Assembly (NCBI GenBank): GCA_000827265.1
Contig: KN834825.1
Span: 78,764 to 142,763, forward strand
DNA: 64,000 nt
Origin: Collybiopsis luxurians FD-317 M1
Taxonomy: Eukaryota; Basidiomycota; Agaricomycetes; Agaricales; Omphalotaceae
Reading direction: 5' to 3'
Shown: positions 23,156 through 34,366 of the stretch, in pieces
Position numbering within the stretch: position 1 is the first letter of the stretch
How the letters are laid out: every line of letters begins with the position of its first letter
The notes under the pieces: model-generated
Database searches by the model: none
What the model saw: only the letters and a program-made list of their open reading frames with translations
What the model was told of the DNA's origin: nothing
Program-made: the position numbers and the translations under genes

Positions 23156-24611
23156 TTATATAGAGACTAGTGGGTCTCTCAGTGTTGCTCGAGAAGTAGC
23201 ATCGACTCCTGCTCTCAGTAATCGGATTACATCACCTCCTCCTGAACCTCGTACTGGCTCCCTGTTTTCGTCTCTATTGTTCTTGGTAACATACTCTGAT
23301 CCAGGCTCATGTCGGCTTTCGGCTACTTCGATATCTGGATGGTTGGACTGTACAGAGGTTGTCCGAGATACGTTTACGTTATACATGACTGCAATCCGCA
23401 TATGGAGCCTTCGCAGATTCTTCAGGGCTGCAATAGCATCATTGTACGGCTTGTGGAGAGCAGGTATACACGCTGCCAGGTCGCGAACGGAACGAGGTAA
23501 TTTTTTCAGATGCTCCAAATAAGCACGGTGGTTTCCGAGCATATGAAATCTCATCCGGTCCATGAACCCGTGGTCTGCAGGCTTGTCATCGCCATCGGTC
23601 GAATACTCTTTCTCGAGTCCATGGTCAATGCCCAAGAAAATGTCAAGAGCTTGCATCACTGGGCTCTGTCCACCTGAAGGACCACTAAGATGCTTCAACT
23701 CGGGTGAAGTAGGATCTACACCGTCATAAATCCATCCAGGATCACCTTCTCCTTTGGCATCGTTGCCGTTGTACCAAGGTTGCATTTCCCAGTTAAAAAC
23801 CTGAGGGTCACACCCAGTTCGTATCGACTGTATGAGGTCGCTGATTTCTTCAACCGTCATTGTCAAACGTGCCAAGTCTCCAGCAATTTTGGAAATTGTG
23901 GGCTCGTCCAAATCAGAAATTTGGGTATATTCCTCGATGATATGGAGAATTTGCACTCCATGCAGCTCTATTGCTGCTTGAACCAGGTAAAAGTGTTGTT
24001 CATCTTCGCTGCCAGAAAAGGTATGAACAACAGCCATATTATCTATTGTAACCGGATTTTCTGGGCATATCAACTCCCAATTCCAGATTACGGTGTCAGA
24101 AAATGTGATGACTGGTGCTATTCCAAGCATACGCGATACATCGACGAGGGGGACGGCCAATGATGCAGGGACTTGTTTAGCTTCTATGCTTGGAGGTAAG
24201 GAATGTACATAGTATTGAACAAGCCACGTTAAAACAACATGAACTCGTTGTAGATGCCGAGGCCGGAATTTTAGACTTTGTATGTCAAGAACGGGTATCT
24301 GCAAATTAAATCAGGGAAAAAATGTGCAACTGGCTGCTTGACCTTACACTTCGTATATTGGCTCTCCATCCATCGCCTTTGGTTTTCAAGGCTAGAGCTT
24401 CTTCGGAATTATTGTCTCCTAGCTTCAAGACATCGGAAGCCTCTGCTAGCATTTCTTCCCATAGCTTGAATTCACTGGAAAGACGTGGAAGAGGTTCCGA
24501 AGGGACAAATCCAGTGATTGGGTTGATGTCAAAATCAAGTTGGGATAGAGAGTTGCTTCTTTCTGCTCTACCCAGGCTGGTGAAGAAGGAAAGAAGTTTC
24601 CCAAAATTCAT
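23156..24611 (-). CDS. Indoleamine 2,3-dioxygenase, copy 1
   Basis: A heme dioxygenase opening the indole ring of tryptophan to N-formylkynurenine, the first step of the kynurenine route to NAD; cytosolic. Two exons (24348-24611 and 23156-24298) with a 49-nt intron joined in phase give 468 residues. Family marks: FDINPITGFVPSEPLPRL at the start, LVQYYVHSLPP, NMAVVHTFSGSEDEQHFY, FLGIDHG and LSGPSGGQS (the substrate-loop S-G-P-S-G-G). HMLGNHRAYLEHL holds the proximal heme His. The last 70 or so residues run beyond the usual fold and end in a segment shared with copy 2 (RAGVDAT.RATLRDP). I chose Met 24611 because it aligns with the start of copy 2; a further in-frame start lies upstream at 24773. 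Confidence 0.93.
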
Positions 24612-27339
24612 GTTCGATATGAAGAATGAAATGTAACGACGTTTTGCCTTTATATGTGATTCCATTGGCGGAGAAGATTGTTTCTGAGTGCTGCCTTGCT
24701 CCGAATTAACTAGGCGCGATGATGCGGTTTCGGAGGCAGTTGAGTTTTTCAGCACCTCTTCGGTATCGTTCACTCCGCCTACCCTGTTTCGAACACGCGG
24801 AAATCAGTAAGTAATGAAAGTAAGAGTTTAGTGAGGATGACTAGATCCCGACTTCCTGTACCTTTTTTTGGTGCCTGGTTGCTGAGAGTCCATTATGAGG
24901 TTGCACTTAGCAGATGCGTACTCAGGTCTTCAACTGTCTGAAGGAGGTAAATTCATGTTAATTTGAGTTTATTTCAGTCCGCAGACACAGCAATGCATTC
25001 AACTGGGTTACCTATGCTACCACAGATTGCAACGGCAATGCTACACAGTATATCAAATTTCAAGGCATCAGCTGAGCTTAGAACTGAGATGCCTGCTTTC
25101 AATAAATTATTGATAAATTATGCCACTCTGCCAATCTCATGTTTTTGGCTGACAGGGAGAAGAAATTAAGAGCACATGCTGCATCAATGATCGTGCAAGC
25201 GCATTGAGGAAACGTGAACTTGGATAAGTGTGCTGGCATTATACGCATACATAATGGCAATTGAAGAGACGATGGACCGGAAACTTAAAAGTTGACAGAA
25301 TACAAAATGCGTGGTCATTGAAGCGAGAAGATGTCGCATTTGAAGATATGTCATGCTCGCAAGAATGTAAATGATTTAGTTCTTGAATGTAGATTCAAAA
25401 TCTTTGAGCGCTGCTCAGGATGTGCGACGATAGCGACTCCAAGTGGGGACGCGATAAGAATAGTTGCTCTGACTGCCTCCCGCCCTGTTGCCATACTTAC
25501 TATCATAGCAGGTTATTCGCTCTCCTTCGTCCTATTTCAATCTTAATGTTCATCGAGAAAGCATGGCACTTTGAGTAATTTGAGCTTCCAGAGACATTTA
25601 TTGATTACATTGCTGAATACTCCTGATAAATCTCTATCCAAGAGAGATTCCGATCTTGGTGACATACTTTGGCGGTAGCCTTGCCTTGGCCGGGGTCATT
25701 GCCTCGATTTCCAGAAAATTGTTCATTCTACCTGCGACACTCATGCAATTATTTGACCGGGAATTTTGCTGACCTCACTTTGTGGGGCATGAGTAATGAG
25801 CCAGTTTAAATGAAGGAATTCGTAGGAGTCAGGATGGAGTTCCATTAGGAAAATCAAATTGCATCAGATTTATGCTTAAAGTGAGCCCGTGAAAATTTTT
25901 TACCTATGCCCATGTTGTTTCATTATTACAAATTCCCAAATTTATGCTCTAGTAGACCAGGAAAGATCGTATTGAAGAAATGGAACGTCTGACTCGATTG
26001 GGTTCAATACTAGTAGGTTTAAATGTTTGTCTCTCATGCAATTTTGCTGTCATCACTGGGAATGGCTCCTTGACAGTTAAATGTCAAGCGTAGGTCTTTG
26101 AACTTCAAAGACCAACAAGATAGTCTCAGACTACGGACATGGAACGAATCAACACATGAATAAAGGAGTGACAGGTAATGTGCCTATAGAGGGGCGGTCA
26201 ATCTGATTCCAAGTCAATAGTAGTCTCCTATAAATTGTAGCAGAACGCTACCGCTACCATGGTCTGAACTGGGGCAACTTGCGTTAGATAATCGGCGGAA
26301 TATTCAGCGCGTTTGACCAGATTTTGCTATGAATACTGGACTTTCGACGATTAATTCGACAGTTTGGGTGCGAAAATGAGATATAGGGTGTGTAATCTCC
26401 AGTGCTGTCCTGATGATGATGGATGTTAGAAGCCTAACCCTCCTCGACCCAATTACATCAGTCATTGAGATTGGGAAGCCTATGTAGTTGACCTTAAAAG
26501 TTTGGCAATTTTTCATTCCTTAAGCATATGAAATTCACAATATCTGGAAAGAGCCTGTATAGCCGGCCGTCATGACCGTATACGGGACGGGTTGATACAG
26601 TGCCGTATACCGTCACTGTTTACGTATCCCGTCCCATGTTTCTTTGATCACGACGGTACGGAAACAGACCCGTATACCAGTGTACGGGCATAGCGACATG
26701 CCCTAGGTGTGTAATCTGAAGCCCGCTAAGGGGTAATACATCAACTGGTTTATAGTGGTGATGCAATCTGAAAATAAAAATTTACATTGTTCAGCTCAAG
26801 GTGTGACACATGATTGAACGTACCTTCGAACTATGCAGTGATTGAATTCCACCATTGATCATGTACCTTAGTCACAGGCCCACGGCATTACGCAGACTGC
26901 CACTACGAGGGTAACATTTTGTGGAGAACTTTTCTATGTATCCATAGTCTCTGATTCTTGCATACCCGATCTTTCTCTGCCTCATATCGCCATCTCAATG
27001 AGAATGTGGGGAAAATCTCGGTCGCGTGGAGTCAATGACGTGAACAGTACCAATAACCTAGTGAGGTTGCCTGTACAGCAGTGGAGCTGATGAACTTATG
27101 GTCCTAAAGACCCAGCAAACAAGGCAATGAAGATAGCACATGGCACTGAGGCAAGTGACATGTCCCGGAAAACGATTCCAGCTATTGGTCAATGACGCCA
27201 TGTCCACCTCAATCTCAAGCGAAATACTGATACATGAACATTTTAGGAAATATTACTACTAAGAAAGGCTATTATAATTAAGATACCGAACTATACCTTG
27301 AAGATTTTACAATCCCCTGCCTTGATTGTCACGGTATTA
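24612..27339. other. Gene-poor region between the two IDO copies
   Basis: No coding frame is supported. It contains the palindromic CCGT/GTATAC-rich element at 26559-26700. The rest is A+T-rich unique sequence without visible repeats. Confidence 0.5.
26559..26700. repeat. Palindromic GTATAC/CCGT-rich element
   Basis: About 140 bases are rich in GTATAC, CCGTAT and GGGACGGG. GGGACGGG at about 26584 pairs with CCCGTCCC at about 26628, and several other half-palindromes are present. The composition resembles the element at 39625-39780. No open frame; a MITE or solo repeat is likely but unproven. Confidence 0.45.
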
Positions 27340-28792
27340 CTATGGGTCGCGCAATGATGCTCGAGCAGTAGCGTCAATTCCGGCCCTAAGTAACGGGGCA
27401 AAATCACTTCCTCCAGAACCTCGCACTGGTTCACTCTGCTCAGGTCTATTGCTCTTAGTAACATTACCAGACTCCACCCTCACCTCTTGTCGGTTTTTGT
27501 CTACCCCAACTTCTGGATTCCTTGGCTGTAAAGAGCTTGCTCGAGCCATGTTTGTGATATACATGACCGCAATCCGCATATGGAAACTTCGCAGTTTCTT
27601 TAGGGCTGCAATTGCATCATTGTACGGCTCGCGAAGAGCGGGTATATATTTTGCTAATTCTCGAATTGGACGGGGTGACTTTTGCAGTTGCTCCAAATAT
27701 GCACGGTGCTTCCCGAGCATATAAAGTCTCATCCTGTTCATAAATCCGCGGTCTGCCGGCTTATTGGTCGAACACCCCCCTTCAAAGTCATGGCTAATAT
27801 CTAGAAAGAGATCGAGTGCGTGCATCACTGCACTCTGTCCACCGGAAGGACCGCTAAGGTACTTCAACTCGGGTACGTCAGGATCTACACCCTCATAAAT
27901 CCATCCAGGGTCGCTGGGGCCTTTGGCATCGTTGCCGTTGAACCATGGTCGCATTTCCCAATAGAAAACATGAGGATCGCACCCGGTTCGTATTGACTGT
28001 ATGAGGTCGTTGATCTCTTCAATAATCACCGTCATGCGTGTTAGATTCCCAGCAATTTTTGAAATGGTGGGTTCGTCTAAATGCGAGGTTTTTGTGTATT
28101 CTTCGATGATTTGGAGGATTTGCACTCCGTGCAGCTCTATTGCTGCTTGGACCTGGTAGAAATGTCGTTCATCTTCGCGACCAGTGAAGTTATGGACAAC
28201 GGCCATATTATCTATTGTTACTGGATCTCCTGGGCGTATCAGCTCCCAATTCCAGGTAATGGTGTCGGAAAATGTGATGACGGGGGCAATCCCAAGCAAA
28301 CGCGACACACCGACGAGGGGGACGGCCAAGGATGCGGGGACTCGTTTGGTTTCTACACTCGGAGGTAGGGAGTGTACATAGTATTGAACAAGCCATGCCA
28401 AAACGACATGAGCTCGTTGAAGAATACGCGGCTGGGCTTTCAAGCTCACTATGTCAAGAATGGATATCTGCAAAGTAATTTAGAAAACATATATTCAATT
28501 TGCCGCGATTACTTACGGCTCGTATATGGGCTCTCCATGCTTCGCCTTTGGCTTTCAAGGCTAGCGCTTCCTCGGAAATATCGTCCCCCAGCTTCAAGAC
28601 GTCAGGAGCCTCTTCCAGCACGTCTTCCCATATCTTGAACTCTCTGCAAAGACGTGGAAGAGGTTCTGGGGGGACGAATCCAGTTACTGGGTCGATATCA
28701 AAATGAAGTTGAGACGGAGGCTCTTGTTCAGGGCCGTTTTTTTGTATGCTACTTGTGCAAGTGAAAGACGAAAAAAGCGTACTGAAATTCAT
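27340..28792 (-). CDS. Indoleamine 2,3-dioxygenase, copy 2
   Basis: A tandem paralogue of the gene at 23156-24611 in the same orientation. Exons are 28517-28792 and 27340-28467; the joined frame gives 467 residues. It keeps FDIDPVTGFVPPEPLPRL, LVQYYVHSLPP, NMAVVHNFTGREDERHFY, LSGPSGGQS, FLDISHD (copy 1 has FLGIDHG) and the heme-ligand segment YMLGKHRAYLEQL. The C-terminal extension EPVRGSGGSD..LLRAGIDATARASLRDP is also conserved. The copies are similar throughout but differ at about a quarter of positions, so the duplication is not recent. No lesion seen. Duplicate IDO genes with different affinities are common in fungi; which role this one has cannot be read from the sequence. Confidence 0.93.
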
Positions 28793-31700
28793 CTTCGAGA
28801 TGAAGAGCTCCGTTCAACGATCCTTTACACTTTATACATGGATCCATTTCAGGTAAACATTGTTTCTCAACTCCAATTTCTCCAAGTGAGGCCGGCACAA
28901 AGACGCGCACCTGAAAGCTGTTGAACTCTTCAGGACTTCTCCGGAAAACGTTCGCCTGAGCCGTTTCAGAAATCAACGACGGAGATGGCTCACACCAGAC
29001 ACTCGGTGAGCAAGCCCCGACTTTCCCTTGTGCCTCTCAAGTCTCTAGGACGACTGTGCACACACCCCGGTCACTAAAGATTGACCGGCCTCATATTCTA
29101 CAACAGCAGTTATACTTGACTTTGTTCACCGGAATTCAATACATACCTAGGAATGTTTTCTACCGAACGTGACGGAATTGCCTCAAAGCACTGCAGTCAA
29201 AAGCTCCCTCTGTCCTTTTTGCCGAACCATTCAAAACTCCGTGGATAGTTCGCCTGCTATATCCCGGCATCATAACCCTTTTGGCCGAGGACGGCCATAA
29301 ATTAAATACAGACGCCCGGATTTTTGGCTGATCCGGCCGGTGTTCTACCGCCATAGTCGGACCTACGCGAGCGGGCAGTGGGCGAAAGTCTGCACAAACT
29401 GATTTTGTGGGAAGTATCATGTCGAGAAAAGATATCGATATGGCAGAAAAATCATTGCCGGTGTCCTGGCGTTGTCCTCGGTCCTCTGCACTATGGCAGT
29501 GAGCGGAGGTTTGCGGAAACAAATCTTTTGTGGGAGGTATCACATCGAGTAAGGATGTGGTTTTGAGTCAGGAACAGATGACGGCGGAGGGACTACAGCC
29601 ATTTTGCATCAATCTCCGAGTGTGCGCGCCAAGTTTCGCAACTTAGATGTGCCGCTTGCGATGACCTACGGCCGATATTTGAATCTGGAACTTCCGGAAG
29701 TCCAAGAAACCGGAAAGATGAAAATCAACAATACTGCCTTACTGCCGTCCTTCCTTTGAATCCTAAGTGCGACGTGCGAGGTCACTCAATAGCATTTCGT
29801 GAAGCAGGGCGGAGTCCGCAGATTGCGAAACAGTTTTTCATGAGTCGGAAATGAAGTTCATCGTTTCCTCCAGTTCTGCAATGAGATCTTCCGAGATTTA
29901 GATTGGAGTTGTAAAACCTTCGACACTCATCTATGGTTGAAGAAAGCAGTTCCTGGCCAGATCGAATCGCCACCAGTCGGAGAAGGCTCTCGCTGATTCG
30001 ACTGCCTCAGGAGCGCCTCACTAGAGAGTGTGAGATTTTGCCATGTTCAGACATGTGACGGAGATGAGGAAGAATGCTGCAATGGGCTTACAAACTCAAT
30101 TACGCGTGGTTCATAAGAAATTGACCTAGACAAATGATGGATTCGTAATTGACAAAGGGATCCGATTCCCTATGGACCCTGCATATTGCGAGTAGGATCC
30201 CGAAGCGACAGACTCGGTGGTCGGTGGAAGATATTGAAGGATCAAAAAGATGGTGCGTACTTTGAAACAAGCGGGATAGTGACGTGCGTTTCCAGCACTC
30301 GGAATGTTCGGCGAGAGTTGAAAACGAATCCAACAACGGTGGCACTGACTCTGGGTCCATGCATGACAATTTCTCCGAGAATGCTAAAGATGGGTGAGGG
30401 ATGTCAACGAGAATGTCACAATTGACATCTTCCTCGAGATGGCAGACCCTAAAACGATTACGCCCAGTCGGGACCCGGGCCGCACTATAACTTACATGCA
30501 AATCGATCTCGGCGGAGAATTATATTCGGCAGCTTTCCAGCGTTGTTGCCGGCATCATACGACTCGGGCCGAACCCGATAGTTGGACGCGTTCAAGCCTG
30601 CAATCCTCTGAGATAGAGCAATGTTTGCCACAAGTTTACGCTGTTTACATGCCCTCTATCCGCCGCACGATGAGTCTTGGCCTTGTGTGTTTACTTTCCT
30701 GATTTAGCAAGAGTGAAATTTGAGCTGAAAAATCGAGTCACTGTAGAATATCTGCCGTTTTAATGCCGAGCCGCTTGCCAGGACGCTTGCCCTTGAGCCG
30801 AGATTCGGCAATATATAGTATGAAGTTTATAGTCCGATAGCGTGAAAGAACATCAATGCTCACTACTGATGCTAGCGATAAAACTTGCGAAACGCAAGCA
30901 AGTACGCCATTGGGGCTGTCGCGCGAGCCGAGAAACGAATAGATACTAACCCTCAATGACGAAAGGCCTCGAGCACTGTAGCGACATGGATTCATTGCAT
31001 GGCTCTGATCCTGCTGCCCGCATTCTGCTGAACCCTAGTACGCTATGATGACTTGAAGTAACATCATGATATAACTTTCTGACCGGAGAAAAACAAAACC
31101 ATAGAGCATAAGCATTCGGAGCGAGCGAATGAAATCGGAAAGCGAACGAGGATGATGGAACGAGGTAATCATGGGACAAGATGAATATTACGGTATCATT
31201 ACTCAGGGACAATTGCTGGTCCTCTTTCTCGGCTGAAGCTAAAGCGTCTGTCTCGCTTTACATATTAACAAGTTTTCCGAATATGCCTGTCATTTCGTAA
31301 GATGAGCTTGATTCGAACCTGCGGCAAATGAATGATGCACGAAGAAAGAAACCCTCTGGAAGTATATGTCTAAGCAGCTTTCCATGCGCCCTCAAAAGAT
31401 GTAATTCAGTTTTTTCCGAAAAAAGAACCGAGATTGCGAATTAGACACTTGTCCTTTCGTAGATCCGTCTATGCTAGGACGATTGCCGTTAGTTCCTTGT
31501 TATATTATCTGAAGTAGCACGAAAAAAGAATCGGATCGATTGTTACTGCGAGCTTTCAACTATCGATATTTCTGGAATAGCGATTTTCATTTGAACTTGC
31601 TTCATATACCGTTGCCCTGGAGGACAAGGTCAAGTTTTGACTTGCCGAAGGGTCGATGCTACATGTGTCTGGGGTCCTGGCACCCCGTTACATAGAATGT

Positions 31701-32016
31701 GACAAGTCATGGTCTATAAACCGCCGCTACGACTTTCTATTCGGCTACTCGCGCTCACATCGTACAACAGTCGATCCGCCATTTCTATCACTCACCTCGC
31801 ACCTTGCTCAGCACTGCAGCAAATTACCCTGGTATTTTCTACTCTGGCTGCTATATCCAAGCTTTCCTGAGTGAGCCTCTGGCTGCATTGGGTTTGTTGT
31901 CAATCTGAAGGTGGACTTTGAGGTGAAGCCTTGATTAGGGCGTAGAGGTGGAGATAATTTGTGTGCATGTACCACTGTATTAGTGTCATTTCCATCGAAC
32001 GTGTAAATATAATATA
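28793..32016. other. Long intergenic region with a short tandem repeat
   Basis: About 3.2 kb without a supported gene. It contains a two-copy repeat of about 60 bases (29371-29436 and 29494-29555; shared core TTTGTGGGA.GTATCA). Many short frames on both strands lack intron-exon logic or recognisable motifs. Confidence 0.5.
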
Positions 32017-33586
32017 TTAGAATAAGAGTGGGATCATAGCCGAAAAAATAGCCCAAACATTTTCCATAGAAAGCTTTGCGATGCTCAAACTATCATAGGC
32101 CACTTGAGCCGATGAAGCAAAATCAGCAGTCACAAACTCTAGGAGACTATCTCCACCCATGCCCTGCTTGATTGCCCGGATGACAGACACATCAACAGGC
32201 ATTAGGAAGTTCTTTCCTCCCCAATCCTCGTACAGTGTGAAAGCTTGGTCTCTGGATATACCAGAAGGGCCAGCTTTGTTTTTATCTTTCCGCATTTTGA
32301 CGCCGTTGCGAAATTGTATGAACTCGGCCAATTCTTAGCGCAGAAGCTTGGGCCATAACCACTGGCAGAGAACACTAATTTTAAACTATCAGTACGTGCA
32401 GTTTATTGTGTTAAAATGACCTACTAGTGGTCTCGATTGTTAGGATCATAGATACCATCTTCAATACCTCGATTGAAAAAAAGTACAGCATTGTCGCCGA
32501 AGTCTAGGCGTAATCTGAGCCAGGAACGTTCAATAGAAATATCGTGAACGCTCCGGAGGTATATATGTGCCGGAAGTTCTTCAAGTGAACATTCTGGATG
32601 AAAGATTTCTCTACACCGGTGCGTCCATAGCCAATACCACAGTCAAACACTACAATAGCACCTTAATGCATTCATGAGGCCAAGCAGAGCGGTTGTTTCG
32701 GAGCCACAGTCAGTAGTAAATTGAGTGGGAATACCTGTGAACACTTGTTAATGTCCGAAGTTTCTAGAGTTCGATTGAAAGTTACCGCCGAATTTCTCCA
32801 CAAGTAGAAAAAAACAGTATGCAATTTCCTCTGTCCCTCGATTGCTTGGCAAAACCCAAGCATCAAGAAATTTCCCAGTCGCATCGTCAACAATGGCCCA
32901 GATGGGAAATCCAATCTTGTAAAGCTTATCATGTCCATCACCAGTCCATCGGTGATGAATTCTCAATGGTTGTTTTACCACACGATGAATTTTTTTTGCC
33001 GTTTGCTCACATTTGGCAAAACCTTCCTCGGCATGAATGTGCATGACATCTCCAATGAACTGGCTGTGCCAAAGGTGACGGATCAGTAGTCACTCTCACT
33101 TTCCACCTGATATTTGCATAAGCCTTACCGTGCTAGATGTACTCCAGAGTTGTATGCGACCTTGGCTTGAATAGTTCTAACACCTAAACGTTGAGCAGGA
33201 TCTTTTGACATTTCATCAAGTATAAGTTGAGTGGCTTCTTCTTTTCCCTCCGCATCCATATTCTTCATGACACCACGACTACCTGTCAGTTCAAGCTCGC
33301 GACGTCGATTTTTGACTGTAGAAGCACTTGCAGACCAGTTGGATGGGGGGTTTCACATTCAATCAAAACACCGCACCTCATTTTTATCTCATACTCAGCT
33401 TTCAGCAGTCGGGATATTGTCCCGTTATTGGTTATCTTGCGTCGGTGGTATTTAATGAGTGCTTCTTGCAATGTTGGATCACTGCTTGGAACTAATGCAA
33501 AACAGTAAGCTGAAGGAAATGCTTCCACACTGTGTGGTCTTACCGCAACTATCATGCTGATTGTTTCTAGTTGGGTTTTGGTTCAT
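32017..33586 (-). pseudogene. Integrase-core (DDE) transposase of a basidiomycete element, one nonsense codon
   Basis: A spliced model reads continuously from MNQNPTRNNQHDSC through TNNGTISRLLKAEYEIKMSASTV (an HTH-like part) and GSRGVMKNMDAEGKEEATQLILDE. It continues to QPLRIHHRWTGDGHDKLYKIGFPIWAIVDDATGKFLDAW (first Asp), GIPTQFTTDCGSETTALLGLMNALR (second Asp) and LRSVHDISIERSWLRLRL (Glu). Introns of about 45-65 nt join in frame at each step. The only lesion is an in-frame TAA at 32335-32337, which removes about 105 C-terminal codons that are otherwise open to 32017. It belongs to a family usually annotated as integrase core domain protein in mushrooms. Element ends are not identified. Confidence 0.8.
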
Positions 33587-34366
33587 GAGTGATCTTTTAG
33601 GATTTTCACTGATGTTTGCCTACTGATGCTTTTGAAGGCGGAGAGTGGGAACTATGGGAACAATTGGACCGAGTTTGAATGCCTCATGCTTTTGATTATC
33701 AACACGTTCCAAATCTTCTTTTCTTTCAGTTAAAGAATGACTCTGTTTCCATCATTCAATGATGTCTACATGCTGAATTTCAGGAACTGGGGTGAAAGGG
33801 TTGGTGAGTCTTAAGAGTATCTGAGCCGAGTTTGGAGGTTCATTCTTCGAAAATTTTACTTTGAGTATTCCAAAATTGGTATAATGAAATTTCTCTTTTT
33901 GGCTTCTTGTTGACGTTCTTCCACTAGAGCCTTGAAAGCCGGAAAGAAGGTCAAAATATCTAGGGTTTGGGTATTATTTGGTTTGAGTTGTCTCAAATTG
34001 GTGTAAAGGATCTTCCCTTTCTTCGGCTTCCAAGGGAATATTTCAATGCCAGAATGAAAGTATTGAATAAAGTTTCAAAGATGTATTAGGTTAGGATGCC
34101 CTTTGCTTCGAGTCCTTCCAAGGTGATATAATAGATTTCCCTTTATTTTGGTTCTGGTTCATTTATTTGACGACCTGGTTGAATTAAATTCTTCAAAACT
34201 GGGGTGAAAGGGATGACGAGTTTTGAGATGTTTGAGTACTGTTGTCTTTGAGTCCTGCGGCACTCAAATAGTTTGGTTTTTTTTTTTTTTTACCTTCATC
34301 TCAAGCTTCTTTCCTTCAGTCTTGCTGGATATTTCTGAAAGCTCACTAGGTCATCTCAGCTCAAAG
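33587..34366. repeat. Degenerate tandem repeat between transposase and alpha-kinase
   Basis: Units of roughly 115-135 bases share CAAAATTGGTATAATGAAATTTC-like cores at about 33872, 34006 and 34119, followed by a CTTTTTGGCTTC-like tail. GAACTGGGGTGAAAGGG recurs at about 33784 and 34196. There is no coding frame. It lies in the shared upstream region of two divergent genes. Confidence 0.55.

Noticed and set aside
31300..31330. tRNA-like B-box (GATTCGAACC, minus strand)
   Set aside because: The flanking bases cannot form a T-arm or acceptor stem, and no A-box lies at the right distance.
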